From contig JAJQGT010000030.1 of the NCBI GenBank assembly GCA_021201135.1, forward strand, positions 62,001 through 126,000: a stretch of 64,000 bases of DNA. The letters run 5' to 3'. A program made the translations under genes and the position numbers. Under the pieces are notes generated by a model that made no database searches, was not told the DNA's origin, and was given only the letters and a program-made list of their open reading frames with translations. Below are positions 8,403-17,916 of this stretch, piece after piece. Each line of letters starts with the position of its first letter. Position 1 is the stretch's first letter. The DNA comes from Oscillospiraceae bacterium. Lineage in GTDB: Bacteria; Bacillota; Clostridia; Oscillospirales; Ruminococcaceae.

Positions 8403-9536
8403 TCAGGTTGACTGCGAAAAAATTTTAAACTCCCCCATCGCCGGAAGCACGTTGCCGTCGTAATCGAACAGGCACTGATTCGCCCATTCGTTGCCGCCGG
8501 CTTTGTCTTCCTCGTGGATATATTTTCTCGCGCCTTCGCTCGCCCATGTGCCCTTGGGGCTCGGAATCCATGCGGGCTCCCAGTAGTAGATGCCCTTGAA
8601 ATTCTTCACTTCGGGGAGTAACTCCAAAAGTTTATGGATGAACTGCTTCTGACCATCAACACTTATCGGGTACGGGAGGCCTTGCCCCTCTTCCGGGACG
8701 AAGCTGTGGTCGACGACGAGGTGCTGACCCTTGCCGGTTTTGTCGAAGTGCTCAAGCGTAAAGGCATAGGACGTCTCGGCGATATAGAGCTCTTTATTGT
8801 AGCGCTCCGCCATGTCATTCATGTTGGCGACGAGCTCGTCAAAGCCGTGGTGCCAGTATGGGTAATAGCTGAAGCCGATTGCGTCGAAGTCGACGCCATG
8901 CGAGACCAGATTGTCGAAGAACTCACGATACCTCGGGTTGTCGAAGCTCCGTTCGAGATGGATGACAACTTTTGCATTCGTCTCGCTCCTGACGCCGCTT
9001 ACCCCTGCTTTTAAGAGCTCGCAGAGGTTGTCATAGCCGTCGTGGCAACCCTTCTCTTCGTTCCATGTGAGCCGACCGTATTCCCAGAGCATTCCGCCGG
9101 TGATTTCATTGCCAACCTGAACCATGTCCGGCTCACAGCCATTTGCTTTCAGGTGTGCGATAACCTCCACGGTGTAATCGTGAACGGCGGCTTTGAGCTT
9201 TTCAAATCCGAGATTCTTCCAAGCCTTTGGAATTGTCTGCTTCGAAGGGTCGCACCAGAAATCGCTGTAGTGGATGTCAAGGAGGAAGCTCATCCCTGCG
9301 GCTTTCACACGCTTCGCAAGAGCCGTAACCCTCGGCAGGTCGCAGGTTCCCGCGCCGTAGGTCTCGCCGTTTTCGTCAAAGGGATTGTGCCAGAGACGAA
9401 GTCTCACAGAATTGACGCCGTAGTCGCTCAAGATAGCGATTAAATCGCCTTCTCTGCCGTTATCGTAAAACTTCTTGCCCTCCGATTCCAAATCGTAAAG
9501 CGTTGAGATGTCCATGCCTATTTCATACTTACTCAT
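8403..9536 (-). CDS. Cytoplasmic GH53 endo-beta-1,4-galactanase
   Basis: Hydrolyses beta-1,4-galactan or its oligosaccharides inside the cell. The 377 residues cover one complete GH53 catalytic domain and no signal peptide. Recognisable motifs are LRLWHNPFDENG near 47, DIHYSDFWCDPSKQ at 87-100, the acid/base Glu144 in VQVGNEITGG and the nucleophile Glu254 in YIAETSYAF. It begins 3 bases after the exported GH53 gene ends, so the pair forms one operon: the outer enzyme cuts the polymer, the inner one probably shortens imported galacto-oligosaccharides. The GH2 galactosidase at 48.3 kb could finish the job. Confidence 0.92.
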   Translation of the reverse strand: MSKYEIGMDISTLYDLESEGKKFYDNGREGDLIAILSDYGVNSVRLRLWHNPFDENGETYGAGTCDLPRVTALAKRVKAAGMSFLLDIHYSDFWCDPSKQTIPKAWKNLGFEKLKAAVHDYTVEVIAHLKANGCEPDMVQVGNEITGGMLWEYGRLTWNEEKGCHDGYDNLCELLKAGVSGVRSETNAKVVIHLERSFDNPRYREFFDNLVSHGVDFDAIGFSYYPYWHHGFDELVANMNDMAERYNKELYIAETSYAFTLEHFDKTGKGQHLVVDHSFVPEEGQGLPYPISVDGQKQFIHKLLELLPEVKNFKGIYYWEPAWIPSPKGTWASEGARKYIHEEDKAGGNEWANQCLFDYDGNVLPAMGEFKIFSQST

Positions 9537-9539
9537 GAT

Positions 9540-11486
9540 TTAGTCCTTCCTTGCAAGTGCGAAGTCGTCGAAGTGAGCCCATGTCGCCGCCGCACCGGTC
9601 GACTTGATTCCGACGGTGATGTCGGTGGTCTCGGTGACGGTAAACTCGACTGTCGTCTGAGCCCAATCGCTCCATGTATTGCCCCATGTGATTTCCGCCT
9701 CGTAGGTTTCGTCACCGACGGTTACGTAAAGCGTGCACTCGGGATAGAGATAGTTCTCCATCGCACTTCTTGCATAGACCGAGAAGACGTATGTCCCCGC
9801 AGTGAGGTTATAAATGTCCTGACTGAGGGTGTTTTCGAAAGCAGACGAGCACCAGATGTTGAGGTTGTTGCTACCCGAGCGTGCGTTCTTCGACTCAATT
9901 CGATAAGAGTTGTCGGTGCCGGTCATGTCCCATGCTGTAATGGTCGAGAAGTCCTTGACGTCGCCGGTGACGGTGTCGTCGTCAAAGCTTCCGTTCTTGA
10001 GGTAGTCGTAGTATGTCAGAACGTCGGCGGTGATGTCGTAATCGACTCCGCCGCAGGTGACTGTTCCCGTAATGATATATTCCCCTTCGCCGTCGATTGC
10101 CGCAAGCTCGTCCTCGTTCCATGTGATTTCAAGCTCAACCCAGCGGTCTAAATCCGTGAGAGCCGTAACCGTCTCGGGGAGAGCAATTTCTTCCGAAGAG
10201 GACAGGTCGACCATACAGCTGATTTCGGTGTTGATTTCTAAGATATTTTCCTCGGCTGTGCCCGAATCGCGCATCAGTTTGAAGGCGTTCAGGCTGTCAA
10301 GAGGATTGCCGTCAAAATCGAACAGCGCCTGATTTGCCCATGAGACTGTTCCCTCTCCTCCGCCGTCGCCCTGCGAGACGAGGTAGTCGTGAGCATATTC
10401 CGAAGCCCAGGACGTCCCCGCAAGCGGAAGCCATGCCGGTTCCCAATAGAACGAGCCGATGCCGGTGTCGACCGAGGCTATTACCTCGTTCACGTCGTGG
10501 ATATACGAAGCCTGACCCTGAACGGTAGCCTTGTAGCCGCCGGCTTCCTCAAGAGCCGAGCTGAATATGTTTCCGGTGTATTCGTTCGAGTCGTCGCCGT
10601 AGCCGTAGGAGTACTCCATTACGCAGATTTTCTGGTCATACTTTTCGGCTAACTTCTCAACGCAGTCCTGGAAGTCTGCCATCGAACCGTGCCAGTAGGA
10701 GTAGTACGAAAGACCTATAACGTCGAACTCGACTCCGGCGGTGATGAGCTCATCAAGCTTGCCGGAAATCGTCGAATAGGTTGCGCCCTCGGCGAGGTGG
10801 ACGACAGTTAAGATATCGCTGTCAATCGCCTTGACTGCCGACATCGCCGCAGACATGTATATCGCCTGATAGGTTGCCGTCTTGCCGTTCGGGTACATGA
10901 TGCCGTTGTTGACCTCGTTGCCGGTCTGAACCATCGACGGCAGGCATCCCGCCTCCTCGAAAGCCTCAAGGGCGCTGTAGGTATAATCATAGACGACTTG
11001 TCTCAGCTCTTCGTTTGTATAGCCCTCCCACTCGCGTGGAAGAGTCTGCTTTGAAGGGTCAGCCCAGAAGTCGCTGTAGTGGAAGTCGAGGCAGACCTTC
11101 ATTCCCGCCGCGACCGCACGCTTGGCGATTTCGATGTCGGTCTCGAGGTCGTTTCCTCCGCCGCCGAAGCTGTTGCCATCCTCGTCATAGGGGTCGTTCC
11201 AGAGACGGATTCTGACGTAGTTGACGCCGTAATCTGCCAGAAGCTCGAAGATGTCCGTCTCGTTGCCGTCTTCATCATAGAACTTTCCGCCGGCGTTTTC
11301 AACCTCGATAATCGAGGACAGGTCGACGCCAAAGATGAAATCATCATCGAGCCCTTCAATCTCGCTTACCTGAATGCCATAGGCGGAGTAGTCGAACTCC
11401 TTGGAGCTGTCCCCGCAACCGCAAAGTGCTGTCACCGCCAGAACGGCACAAAGAGCTATAGTTAATATCAGTTTAAAGTGTTTCAT
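9540..11486 (-). CDS. Exported GH53 endo-beta-1,4-galactanase lipoprotein with accessory binding domain
   Basis: Cell-surface galactanase, 648 residues. Signal peptide with lipobox LCGC (lipidated Cys24). The GH53 catalytic domain spans about 50-400: DFHYSDFWADPSKQTLP near 134-150, acid/base Glu191 in VQTGNEVNNG, nucleophile Glu291 in VMEYSYGYG. A short Ig-like bacterial domain follows (about 420-495), then a C-terminal domain (about 498-648, NGSFDD ... WAHFDDFALARKD) that resembles the CBM61 galactan-binding module; the CBM assignment is by pattern. First gene of the two-gene galactanase operon. Confidence 0.93.
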   Translation of the reverse strand: MKHFKLILTIALCAVLAVTALCGCGDSSKEFDYSAYGIQVSEIEGLDDDFIFGVDLSSIIEVENAGGKFYDEDGNETDIFELLADYGVNYVRIRLWNDPYDEDGNSFGGGGNDLETDIEIAKRAVAAGMKVCLDFHYSDFWADPSKQTLPREWEGYTNEELRQVVYDYTYSALEAFEEAGCLPSMVQTGNEVNNGIMYPNGKTATYQAIYMSAAMSAVKAIDSDILTVVHLAEGATYSTISGKLDELITAGVEFDVIGLSYYSYWHGSMADFQDCVEKLAEKYDQKICVMEYSYGYGDDSNEYTGNIFSSALEEAGGYKATVQGQASYIHDVNEVIASVDTGIGSFYWEPAWLPLAGTSWASEYAHDYLVSQGDGGGEGTVSWANQALFDFDGNPLDSLNAFKLMRDSGTAEENILEINTEISCMVDLSSSEEIALPETVTALTDLDRWVELEITWNEDELAAIDGEGEYIITGTVTCGGVDYDITADVLTYYDYLKNGSFDDDTVTGDVKDFSTITAWDMTGTDNSYRIESKNARSGSNNLNIWCSSAFENTLSQDIYNLTAGTYVFSVYARSAMENYLYPECTLYVTVGDETYEAEITWGNTWSDWAQTTVEFTVTETTDITVGIKSTGAAATWAHFDDFALARKD

Positions 11487-11514
11487 AGTATCACCTCAAG
11501 TTATTGTACCTATA

Positions 11515-11543
11515 ATGATATTGTAAAATCTCCAAATTGTCAA
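11515..11543 (-). promoter_or_regulatory. Promoter of the galactanase operon
   Basis: On the minus strand TTGACA (11538-11543), 17-base spacer, TATCAT (11515-11520), starting about 20 bases upstream of the exported GH53 start codon. No operator palindrome was seen next to it. Confidence 0.75.
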
Positions 11544-11597
11544 GTCTGTTTTCACAAGAATTTATGCAAGTTGCCGCTCGGTGAGTATAAAATACAA

Positions 11598-11633
11598 GTA
11601 TAAAATAACCGCAAGGCTTTCAACCCTGCGGTT
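11598..11633 (-). terminator. Probable terminator of the acyltransferase gene
   Basis: Minus-strand stem AACCGC...GCGGTT (11607-11633) followed by TATTTTATACTT. It lies 7 bases after the stop codon of the PlsC-type gene. Confidence 0.6.
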
Positions 11634-11639
11634 CTCTTA

Positions 11640-12845
11640 CTATTCGGTTTTTAAAAACTTATCATATGTCCATTTATACCGGACTGCGTGGAACTTCTCG
11701 CCGGTGATGCCGAAGTGGCGACCCTGATGCGTAAATAGAAGCGTCTTGCCGTAATATAGCATATCCATGCCGCTCATTTCGGCGAAGTCGAATTTGCAAT
11801 CGCCGATTTCGAGACGGTCGATATAGCCGCTTACTTCCGTTTCGGGAAGGGTTATTCTCTCGTGGTTCGGGGCGATTTCATAGAACTTTATGTCACTGTC
11901 CGTGAACAAGAGCTCGTCGGGGCTCTTTCCTGACAAATCATCTTTCAGTTTATTCTCAACCCACTTGCCCCAGTCATAGACGCTGTCAAAGGGCAGGTCT
12001 TCGCCTTCAAGGAAGCCGTACTCGTTATACTTGCCATGAAGCCCACAGTTCAGGCACCTGAATTCGTCGCCGGAGGTTTCAAGCGAATTATATTCGCCGC
12101 ACTTCGGGCAGATGACGAGATAATTCTCGAGTCCTTCCGCAAGACGCTCGCCGGTGTACTTGTTCATTTCCTTGCGCTGGGTTTCATAGGCGTTTTCGTG
12201 GATGTCGCGGTTGATGACCTCGGTAATTTCGGCGGGAGTCATCCCGGAAACCTCTTCGGCTGTGAGGTGAGTTTTTATCTCTCCCCAGAGCTTGCCCTTG
12301 CGGACGGTATAAGCCCATCTCGGTTCGGCAAAATAGCCGCCTCCGATGTGGTATGTAACGAGCCCGCACTTGCCGGACTTGCAGAGCTTTCCTATGCTGT
12401 CGGGGAGCTTTTCGGTCTCGCCGTTAAAGGAACGGCTTCCCTCCGCAAAAAGAAGGATGCTGTGCCCGTTCCTTAAGTATCTTATAATCTCCTTGACGGA
12501 TGCCGTGTCGGCGTCGCCCTTGTACATGGGCAATGGATGGAAGAAGAAATCGAGCATCAGATAGTTCTTTCGGGTGGTGATGTGCTCGCCGCCTACGATA
12601 TACATCTGGTGCGGAAAAGCGCAACCGACCATAATCATGTCGATTTCGGTCAGGTGGTTCGCAACGACAAGGCAGGGCTCCTTAAGGTTGAGATGCTTGG
12701 TCTTAAAGCCGTACCTTATCAGCATATACGGCTGTGCCAGAACCCACAGGAAAGTCCAGACGAATCTGTGCAGAAGGTTCCTCTTGATTTTGAATCTTGA
12801 AGATTTTTTCTTGTCTGTCGTTACGCCGGTTGCCACTTGAATCAC
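11640..12845 (-). CDS. PlsC-type 1-acyl-glycerol-phosphate acyltransferase with C-terminal zinc ribbon
   Basis: Membrane-associated acyltransferase that should add a second acyl chain to lysophosphatidate. The acyltransferase motifs are NHLTEID near 63-69 (the catalytic HxxxxD variant) and FAEGSRSFNG near 133. Length 401 is nearly twice that of a plain PlsC: residues about 215-270 add a zinc ribbon (CPKCGEYNS ... CLNCGL) and the last 120 residues a domain I do not recognise. The start codon is GTG and overlaps the TauE stop (GTGA); a second GTG three codons on, better spaced from GAGTGA, is equally possible. Confidence 0.85.
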   Translation of the reverse strand: MIQVATGVTTDKKKSSRFKIKRNLLHRFVWTFLWVLAQPYMLIRYGFKTKHLNLKEPCLVVANHLTEIDMIMVGCAFPHQMYIVGGEHITTRKNYLMLDFFFHPLPMYKGDADTASVKEIIRYLRNGHSILLFAEGSRSFNGETEKLPDSIGKLCKSGKCGLVTYHIGGGYFAEPRWAYTVRKGKLWGEIKTHLTAEEVSGMTPAEITEVINRDIHENAYETQRKEMNKYTGERLAEGLENYLVICPKCGEYNSLETSGDEFRCLNCGLHGKYNEYGFLEGEDLPFDSVYDWGKWVENKLKDDLSGKSPDELLFTDSDIKFYEIAPNHERITLPETEVSGYIDRLEIGDCKFDFAEMSGMDMLYYGKTLLFTHQGRHFGITGEKFHAVRYKWTYDKFLKTE

Positions 12846-13738
12846 TCTTTTCCGTTTTTCTTGTTCAGTTGTCTTATTTCAAATATAAGTATCAGAAGTA
12901 TGACGAAAACAGCTCCAACGCCTATGAGAATCAGGTCCTTTGTGTCAAAGTCCGCAAATCCCGAATTTTGAAGGTTGATAAGAAGCATTATCACTCCCGA
13001 AACCGCGAGTAAGCCCCCTATTATAAGGTTACAGCTTGACACTTTTATCTTGTTCGCCAGGCTTGCCGAAATCTGAGCCGCAATCAGAGTGAACACAACG
13101 CAGATTGCAAGCCTCCTGAGATCGGGCATGCCGTTGATTGCGAAGTGCGAAACGGCTCCGATAAAGGCGGTGAAGGTCATTATGAATACGCTTGTCCCGA
13201 CGGCAGTCTTCAAGGCATAGCCCATAACCATCGTCAGGATAAAGAGCATCATCATCCCGCCGCCGGTGCCCTGAAATCCGCAGAGGAAGCCGGTGTATGC
13301 TTCCAAGAGAACGGCGAATATAGTTCTCGTCTTCTCCGAAAAGACATGTCCACGGTTGCCGTCTACCGGCTTAATCATGAACCAGAAGCCGAGCCCGAGG
13401 GAGATTATTACCGCCCAATAGGTCATGGCGGTGTCGCCGATGTCGGTTGACGAGACGAAGAAGCCGATGATGCTTCCGATGATGGTAAAGCTTATTACGG
13501 AAGCAAGGAGCGGAATGCACCTCTTTATGTCGATATTCCCGTGGCGGTAATATGTCAAAGAGCTTGCCCCTGATGCCAAGACATCCGAAGCAAGTGCTAT
13601 TCCTATCGCCTCATAGGAGGGTATTCCCAAAAAGGTTACAAGTATCGGCGAGATATAAACCGCCGCCGACAGCCCCGCAAATCCGGTGGCTACGCCTGCC
13701 CCAATCCCTGCAAGCGCACATACTAAAAATTCAAACAT
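12842..13738 (-). CDS. TauE/SafE family membrane permease
   Basis: Probable exporter of an anion or sulfur compound of the TSUP superfamily. About 298 residues with eight hydrophobic segments and the family's Gly-rich N-terminus (GIGAGVATGFAGLSAAV). I chose the ATG at 13738, preceded by TTGGAG, over the longer frame that begins at 13777. It is co-transcribed with the acyltransferase gene, which starts within its stop codon. Substrate unknown. Confidence 0.88.
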   Translation of the reverse strand: MFEFLVCALAGIGAGVATGFAGLSAAVYISPILVTFLGIPSYEAIGIALASDVLASGASSLTYYRHGNIDIKRCIPLLASVISFTIIGSIIGFFVSSTDIGDTAMTYWAVIISLGLGFWFMIKPVDGNRGHVFSEKTRTIFAVLLEAYTGFLCGFQGTGGGMMMLFILTMVMGYALKTAVGTSVFIMTFTAFIGAVSHFAINGMPDLRRLAICVVFTLIAAQISASLANKIKVSSCNLIIGGLLAVSGVIMLLINLQNSGFADFDTKDLILIGVGAVFVILLILIFEIRQLNKKNGKE

Positions 13739-13767
13739 GGTTCTCCAACAACTATATAGACTATCAT

Positions 13768-13826
13768 GTGATTGCAATCACGGTCACAGACACTATAAGT
13801 ATAACAGAATATCCCGCCTCGTTCAA
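13768..13826 (-). promoter_or_regulatory. Promoter of the TauE-PlsC unit with palindromic operator
   Basis: Minus strand: TTGAAC (13821-13826), 17-base spacer, TATACT (13798-13803). A perfect 14-base palindrome GTGATTGCAATCAC (13768-13781) follows about 10 bases after the expected start site, a position where a repressor would block transcription. Confidence 0.65.
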
Positions 13827-13843
13827 GTGTCTTTTTCAAAGAT

Positions 13844-15043
13844 TCACAATTCGCTTTCAATTTTCATTTGTTGGGCGGCACACTGGTCTACAAACTGCTC
13901 TGCGGCTCTTGGGGTGAACCCGCCTTTTCGAAGTGCGAATGCGCACGCCTTGGTTTCGACCTCGTCGGACCATTCGAGCTTCATTTCCTCAAACAAGCCC
14001 TTAACAATCTCGAGATATCCCTGCTTCGAGGGCTTTGTGAAGAGGATTACAAGCCCGAAACGCTCGGACATGGAAATCTGCTCCTGCATGGTGTCGCCTC
14101 TGTGGACGTCGTCGCCGTCACGGTCGGAGAAGCTCTCTTTTACGAGGTGCCGACGGTTGCTCGTGACGTAAATAACCGTGTTTGGCGACTGGACGGAAGC
14201 CGAGCCCTCGAGGATCGCCTTGAGTGCGCTGAAATTGTCGTCGTCAGAATTGAAGGACAGGTCGTCGATGAAGATTATGAACTTGAGAGGATTGTCCCTG
14301 ACCGACTCCATGACGTGAGGAATATCCCGGAGCTGTTCCTTTCTTACCTCGATAAGCCGGAGTCCTTTAGGTGCGAAGTAGTTCGCAACCGCCTTGACGC
14401 TCGAGGACTTGCCGGTGCCGGCGTCGCCATAGAGAAGCGTGTTGGCGCAGGGACGATTCTCGAGGAACGCAAGAGTATTCCCGATGAGCTGTTCGCGCTG
14501 GCTCTCATAGCCGATGAGGTGCGAAAGCTTCGTCTTGTCGGGAGACCTCAGAGGCGTAATCTCGCCATCAACGACTCGGAACATGACGTTCTTGGCATAG
14601 ATTCCATATCCCGTAGAGCCGACGTTCATGGCTCTTCTTTCGTATTCAGTTACGAAATCAAACTTTGTCGTTTCGAAATCGGGCAAGTATCCCGAATAGC
14701 CTGTAAATTCTTTGAGAGAATCCGAAGTGATTTCGGAAAGCTCGCCGAAAATCTTAAGCTCTTCCTTGGCGCAGTTTGCGAGAACTGCGGGGATTTCGAG
14801 ATTTTCGGAACGAAGTTTGATATAGTCGTTCTCGTCCTCCGAGACGGCATCCATAAGGTAATTGCCGAAGTCGTAGCCGTGCTTGAAAAGCTCGCTTACG
14901 AAATCGGCGTATAGAGCAATTCTATTCTCCCCTTCGGGGCTTCCGAGGAGACGGCGAAGCGAGGATAAAACCTCGCCATTCGTCACGCCTCTGAAAAGAA
15001 CTATTGAATCGAGTTTACATAAAAGCTCGCCTGAATCGCACAT
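13844..15043 (-). CDS. AAA-type ATPase of the DUF815 family
   Basis: Cytoplasmic P-loop protein of 399 residues. The C-terminal half holds the ATPase: Walker A LLYGDAGTGKSSSVKAV near 195-211, Walker B FIIFIDDLSF near 250, and a sensor stretch VIYVTSNRRHLV near 290, followed by HRGDTMQEQISMSERFGLV, a region typical of DUF815 proteins. The N-terminal 150 residues are helical and less distinctive. Function is not known for the family. It starts 20 bases after leuB and shares its transcript, but nothing links it to leucine synthesis. Confidence 0.82.
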   Translation of the reverse strand: MCDSGELLCKLDSIVLFRGVTNGEVLSSLRRLLGSPEGENRIALYADFVSELFKHGYDFGNYLMDAVSEDENDYIKLRSENLEIPAVLANCAKEELKIFGELSEITSDSLKEFTGYSGYLPDFETTKFDFVTEYERRAMNVGSTGYGIYAKNVMFRVVDGEITPLRSPDKTKLSHLIGYESQREQLIGNTLAFLENRPCANTLLYGDAGTGKSSSVKAVANYFAPKGLRLIEVRKEQLRDIPHVMESVRDNPLKFIIFIDDLSFNSDDDNFSALKAILEGSASVQSPNTVIYVTSNRRHLVKESFSDRDGDDVHRGDTMQEQISMSERFGLVILFTKPSKQGYLEIVKGLFEEMKLEWSDEVETKACAFALRKGGFTPRAAEQFVDQCAAQQMKIESEL

Positions 15044-15063
15044 TTTCAGTCACTTCCTAAGTT

Positions 15064-16137
15064 TCAAAGCCTTGCGATAATCGCGTCGGTCATTTCGGTG
15101 GTCGAAAGGGGCTTTGCGCCGGTCTCGCCAACAATATCGGCTGTTCTCAAGCCGTCGTTGAGGACTTTATCTACTGCCGCCTCGATGCAATCCGCCTCGT
15201 CCATAAGTGAGAACGAGTATCTGAGCATCATAGCCGCAGACAGAATCGTCGCAATCGGGTTGGCAATTCCCTTTCCCGCAATGTCGGGGGCGGAGCCGTG
15301 AATCGGCTCATACATGCCTCTTGTGTTGTCGCCGAGAGAAGCAGACGGAAGCATGCCGATTGAGCCGGTGAGCTGTGAAGCCTCATCCGAGAGAATGTCG
15401 CCGAACATGTTCGAAGTAACGATAACATCGAACTGCGAGGGATTTCTGACTAACTGCATAGCCGCATTGTCGACGAGCATGTCGGTGCAGGTGACGCCGT
15501 CGTACTCTTTTTCTATCTCGTGAATCGTTTTTCTCCAGAGGCGTGAAGTCTCAAGGACGTTTGCCTTGTCGATGCTGGTGACTTTGCCCTTGCGCTTCTG
15601 AGCCGTCTCGAATGCGACACGGGAAATTCTCTCGATTTCAAAGCGGGAATAGCACTCGGTATCGAAGGCTTCTTCGCCGTATTTGCCGGTTCTGTATCCC
15701 CTGTCGCCGAAGTAGATTCCGCCGGTGAGTTCTCTGACAATCATGATGTCGAAGCCGCCGGAAGCGATGTCTTCTCTAAGAGGGCAGTCGCCCTTGAGAG
15801 CGGGATAGAGCTTTGCAGGGCGAAGATTTGTGAAGAGTCCCAAAGCCGCACGGATTCCGAGGAGTGCCTTTTCGGGTCGCTTTTCGCCCGAGAGGTTGTC
15901 CCACTTGGGACCGCCTACTGCTCCAAGAAGCACGCTGTCGGAAGCGAGGCATCCGTCAACGGTCTCTTTCGGCAAGGGCTCGCCGCACTCGTCAATAGCC
16001 GCACCGCCGATAAGGTAAGGCGTAAACTTGAATTCATGCCCGAACTTCTTGCCGACTTCTTCAAGCACTCTTACCGCGCTATCGACAATCTCGGGACCGA
16101 TTCCGTCGCCTCTTAGAAGAGCTATATTATATGTCAT
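15064..16137 (-). CDS. leuB: 3-isopropylmalate dehydrogenase
   Basis: Third step of leucine synthesis: NAD-dependent oxidation and decarboxylation of 3-isopropylmalate. Full length (357 residues). [19 protein letters not shown] opens the protein, substrate-binding Arg residues occur in [21 protein letters not shown], and the metal-binding Asp cluster is in [24 protein letters not shown] near 245-268. A GTG start at 16146 overlapping the leuD stop is an alternative; the ATG at 16137 follows GGGTGAT. Confidence 0.97.
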   Translation of the reverse strand: MTYNIALLRGDGIGPEIVDSAVRVLEEVGKKFGHEFKFTPYLIGGAAIDECGEPLPKETVDGCLASDSVLLGAVGGPKWDNLSGEKRPEKALLGIRAALGLFTNLRPAKLYPALKGDCPLREDIASGGFDIMIVRELTGGIYFGDRGYRTGKYGEEAFDTECYSRFEIERISRVAFETAQKRKGKVTSIDKANVLETSRLWRKTIHEIEKEYDGVTCTDMLVDNAAMQLVRNPSQFDVIVTSNMFGDILSDEASQLTGSIGMLPSASLGDNTRGMYEPIHGSAPDIAGKGIANPIATILSAAMMLRYSFSLMDEADCIEAAVDKVLNDGLRTADIVGETGAKPLSTTEMTDAIIARL

Positions 16138-16142
16138 AGATA

Positions 16143-16637
16143 TCACCCAATTACGCCTTTCTTTACTGCCTCAACCAGTCCTCCGGCAGAAATAATATTC
16201 TGGATAAACTCCGGGAAGGGCTCAGCCTGATACTCCTTGCCGGTGGTCTTGTCCGTGATGACACCGGTCGAGAGATTGACGGAAACCTCATCGCCGTCAG
16301 CGATTTCTTCAGCCGCAGTCGGGCACTCGACTATCGCAAGACCGATGTTTATCGAGTTGCGATAGAAGATTCGGGCGAAGCTCTTGGCGATTACGACCGA
16401 GATGCCGCTCGCCTTGATTGCCGCAGGTGCATGCTCACGCGAAGAGCCGCAGCCGAAGTTCTCGCCGGCAACTATGATGTCTCCGGGCTTTACTTTTTCG
16501 TGGAAATGGCTGTCAAGGTCCTCCATGCAGTGAGCCGCCAGGAATTCGGGTTCACTGGAATTTAAGTATCTTGCAGGGATGATGACGTCGGTGTCGACGT
16601 TGTTTCCGTACTTGATGACGCTTCCGGTATTAATCAT
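16143..16637 (-). CDS. leuD: 3-isopropylmalate dehydratase small subunit
   Basis: Second step of leucine synthesis, with LeuC. 164 residues, the usual size. The swivelling domain signature [21 protein letters not shown] lies near 57-77 and is unmistakable. It overlaps leuC by four bases (ATGA) and leuB starts at its stop codon, so the three subunits are translationally coupled. Confidence 0.97.
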   Translation of the reverse strand: MINTGSVIKYGNNVDTDVIIPARYLNSSEPEFLAAHCMEDLDSHFHEKVKPGDIIVAGENFGCGSSREHAPAAIKASGISVVIAKSFARIFYRNSINIGLAIVECPTAAEEIADGDEVSVNLSTGVITDKTTGKEYQAEPFPEFIQNIISAGGLVEAVKKGVIG

Positions 16638-17899
16638 GCTATCGCCTCCCTCGGGTCAGTAATCCTGCCTGTCAATGCGCTTACCGCCGCGGTTGCGGGG
16701 CTTGCAAGGTATACTTCGGAAGTGGGATCGCCCATTCTTCCGACGAAGTTTCTGTTAGTCGTGGAAACGCATCTCTCGCCGTGGGCTAAAACTCCCATAT
16801 ATCCGCCGAGACACGGTCCGCAGGTCGGAGTTGAAACGATACAACCGGCTTCGATGAAGTCCTTGATGAAGCCCTCTTCGAGGCATCTTAAGTAAACTTT
16901 CTGGGTTGCCGGAATGATGATAACTCTCAAGCCGTCTGCGACTTTATGCCCCTTGATAATCTCCCAAGCGACTTTGATGTCGTCATAGAGACCGTTGGTG
17001 CAGGAGCCGATGACGACCTGGTCAATCTTCACTTCGCCGATTTCGTCGACGGTGTGGGTGTTTTCCGGCAGATGCGGGAACGCGACCGTCGGCTTTATCT
17101 CGGACAGGTCAATCTTGATTACCTCGTCATACTCGGCGTCGGGGTCGGCATGGAAGATTTTCGGCTCACGCTGTGCGTGCTTCTTCTCGTATTCGAGGGT
17201 CTTGTCATCGACCTCAAAGATGCCGTTCTTGGCACCGGCTTCGATTGCCATGTTGCAAATGGTGAAGCGGTCGCTCATCGAGAGGTTGTGTGCTCCTTCG
17301 CCCGTGAATTCCATCGAGCGGTAGAGCGCTCCGTCAACGCCAATCATGCCGATGATGTGAAGGATTACGTCCTTGCCGCTGACGCACGGGGAAAGCTCCC
17401 CGGTCAATTCAAACTTGATAGCGGAAGGGACCTTGAACCAAGCCTTGCCGGTCGCCATTCCGAAAGCCATGTCGGTCGAGCCGACACCGGTCGAGAATGC
17501 TCCGAGGGCGCCATAGGTGCAGGTGTGGGAGTCGGCGCCGATGGTGACGTCGCCACTGACCACGAGACCACTTTCGGGTAGAAGCGCATGCTCAATTCCC
17601 ATCTTTCCGACGTCATAGAAGCCGTCCATGGCGTGCTCATTGCAGAAATCACGGCATATCTTGCACTGCTCCGCCGCCTTGATGTCCTTGTTCGGAACGA
17701 AGTGGTCCATGACCATCGTCACTTTATCTTTATCAAAGACATTGTCGAGCCCCATCTTGTTGAATTCTCTTATTGCAGGCGGGCAGGTGACGTCGTTGCC
17801 GTGAACCCGGTCTAAATTGCACAGGACGAGCTGACCCGCTTCTAATTTATCTTTGCCACAGTGTGCGGCAAGAATTTTTTGTGAGAGTGTCATTCCCAT
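16634..17899 (-). CDS. leuC: 3-isopropylmalate dehydratase large subunit
   Basis: Iron-sulfur hydro-lyase converting 2-isopropylmalate to 3-isopropylmalate, with LeuD. 421 residues, the short LeuC2/HacA-like form common in Clostridia. The three cluster ligands are the Cys residues in [10 protein letters not shown] (near 305) and in [14 protein letters not shown] (near 360-370). [21 protein letters not shown] near 125 is the substrate loop. AGGAGG precedes the start at 17899. Confidence 0.97.
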   Translation of the reverse strand: MGMTLSQKILAAHCGKDKLEAGQLVLCNLDRVHGNDVTCPPAIREFNKMGLDNVFDKDKVTMVMDHFVPNKDIKAAEQCKICRDFCNEHAMDGFYDVGKMGIEHALLPESGLVVSGDVTIGADSHTCTYGALGAFSTGVGSTDMAFGMATGKAWFKVPSAIKFELTGELSPCVSGKDVILHIIGMIGVDGALYRSMEFTGEGAHNLSMSDRFTICNMAIEAGAKNGIFEVDDKTLEYEKKHAQREPKIFHADPDAEYDEVIKIDLSEIKPTVAFPHLPENTHTVDEIGEVKIDQVVIGSCTNGLYDDIKVAWEIIKGHKVADGLRVIIIPATQKVYLRCLEEGFIKDFIEAGCIVSTPTCGPCLGGYMGVLAHGERCVSTTNRNFVGRMGDPTSEVYLASPATAAVSALTGRITDPREAIA

Positions 17900-17916
17900 G
17901 TAGTCCTATCCTCCTG

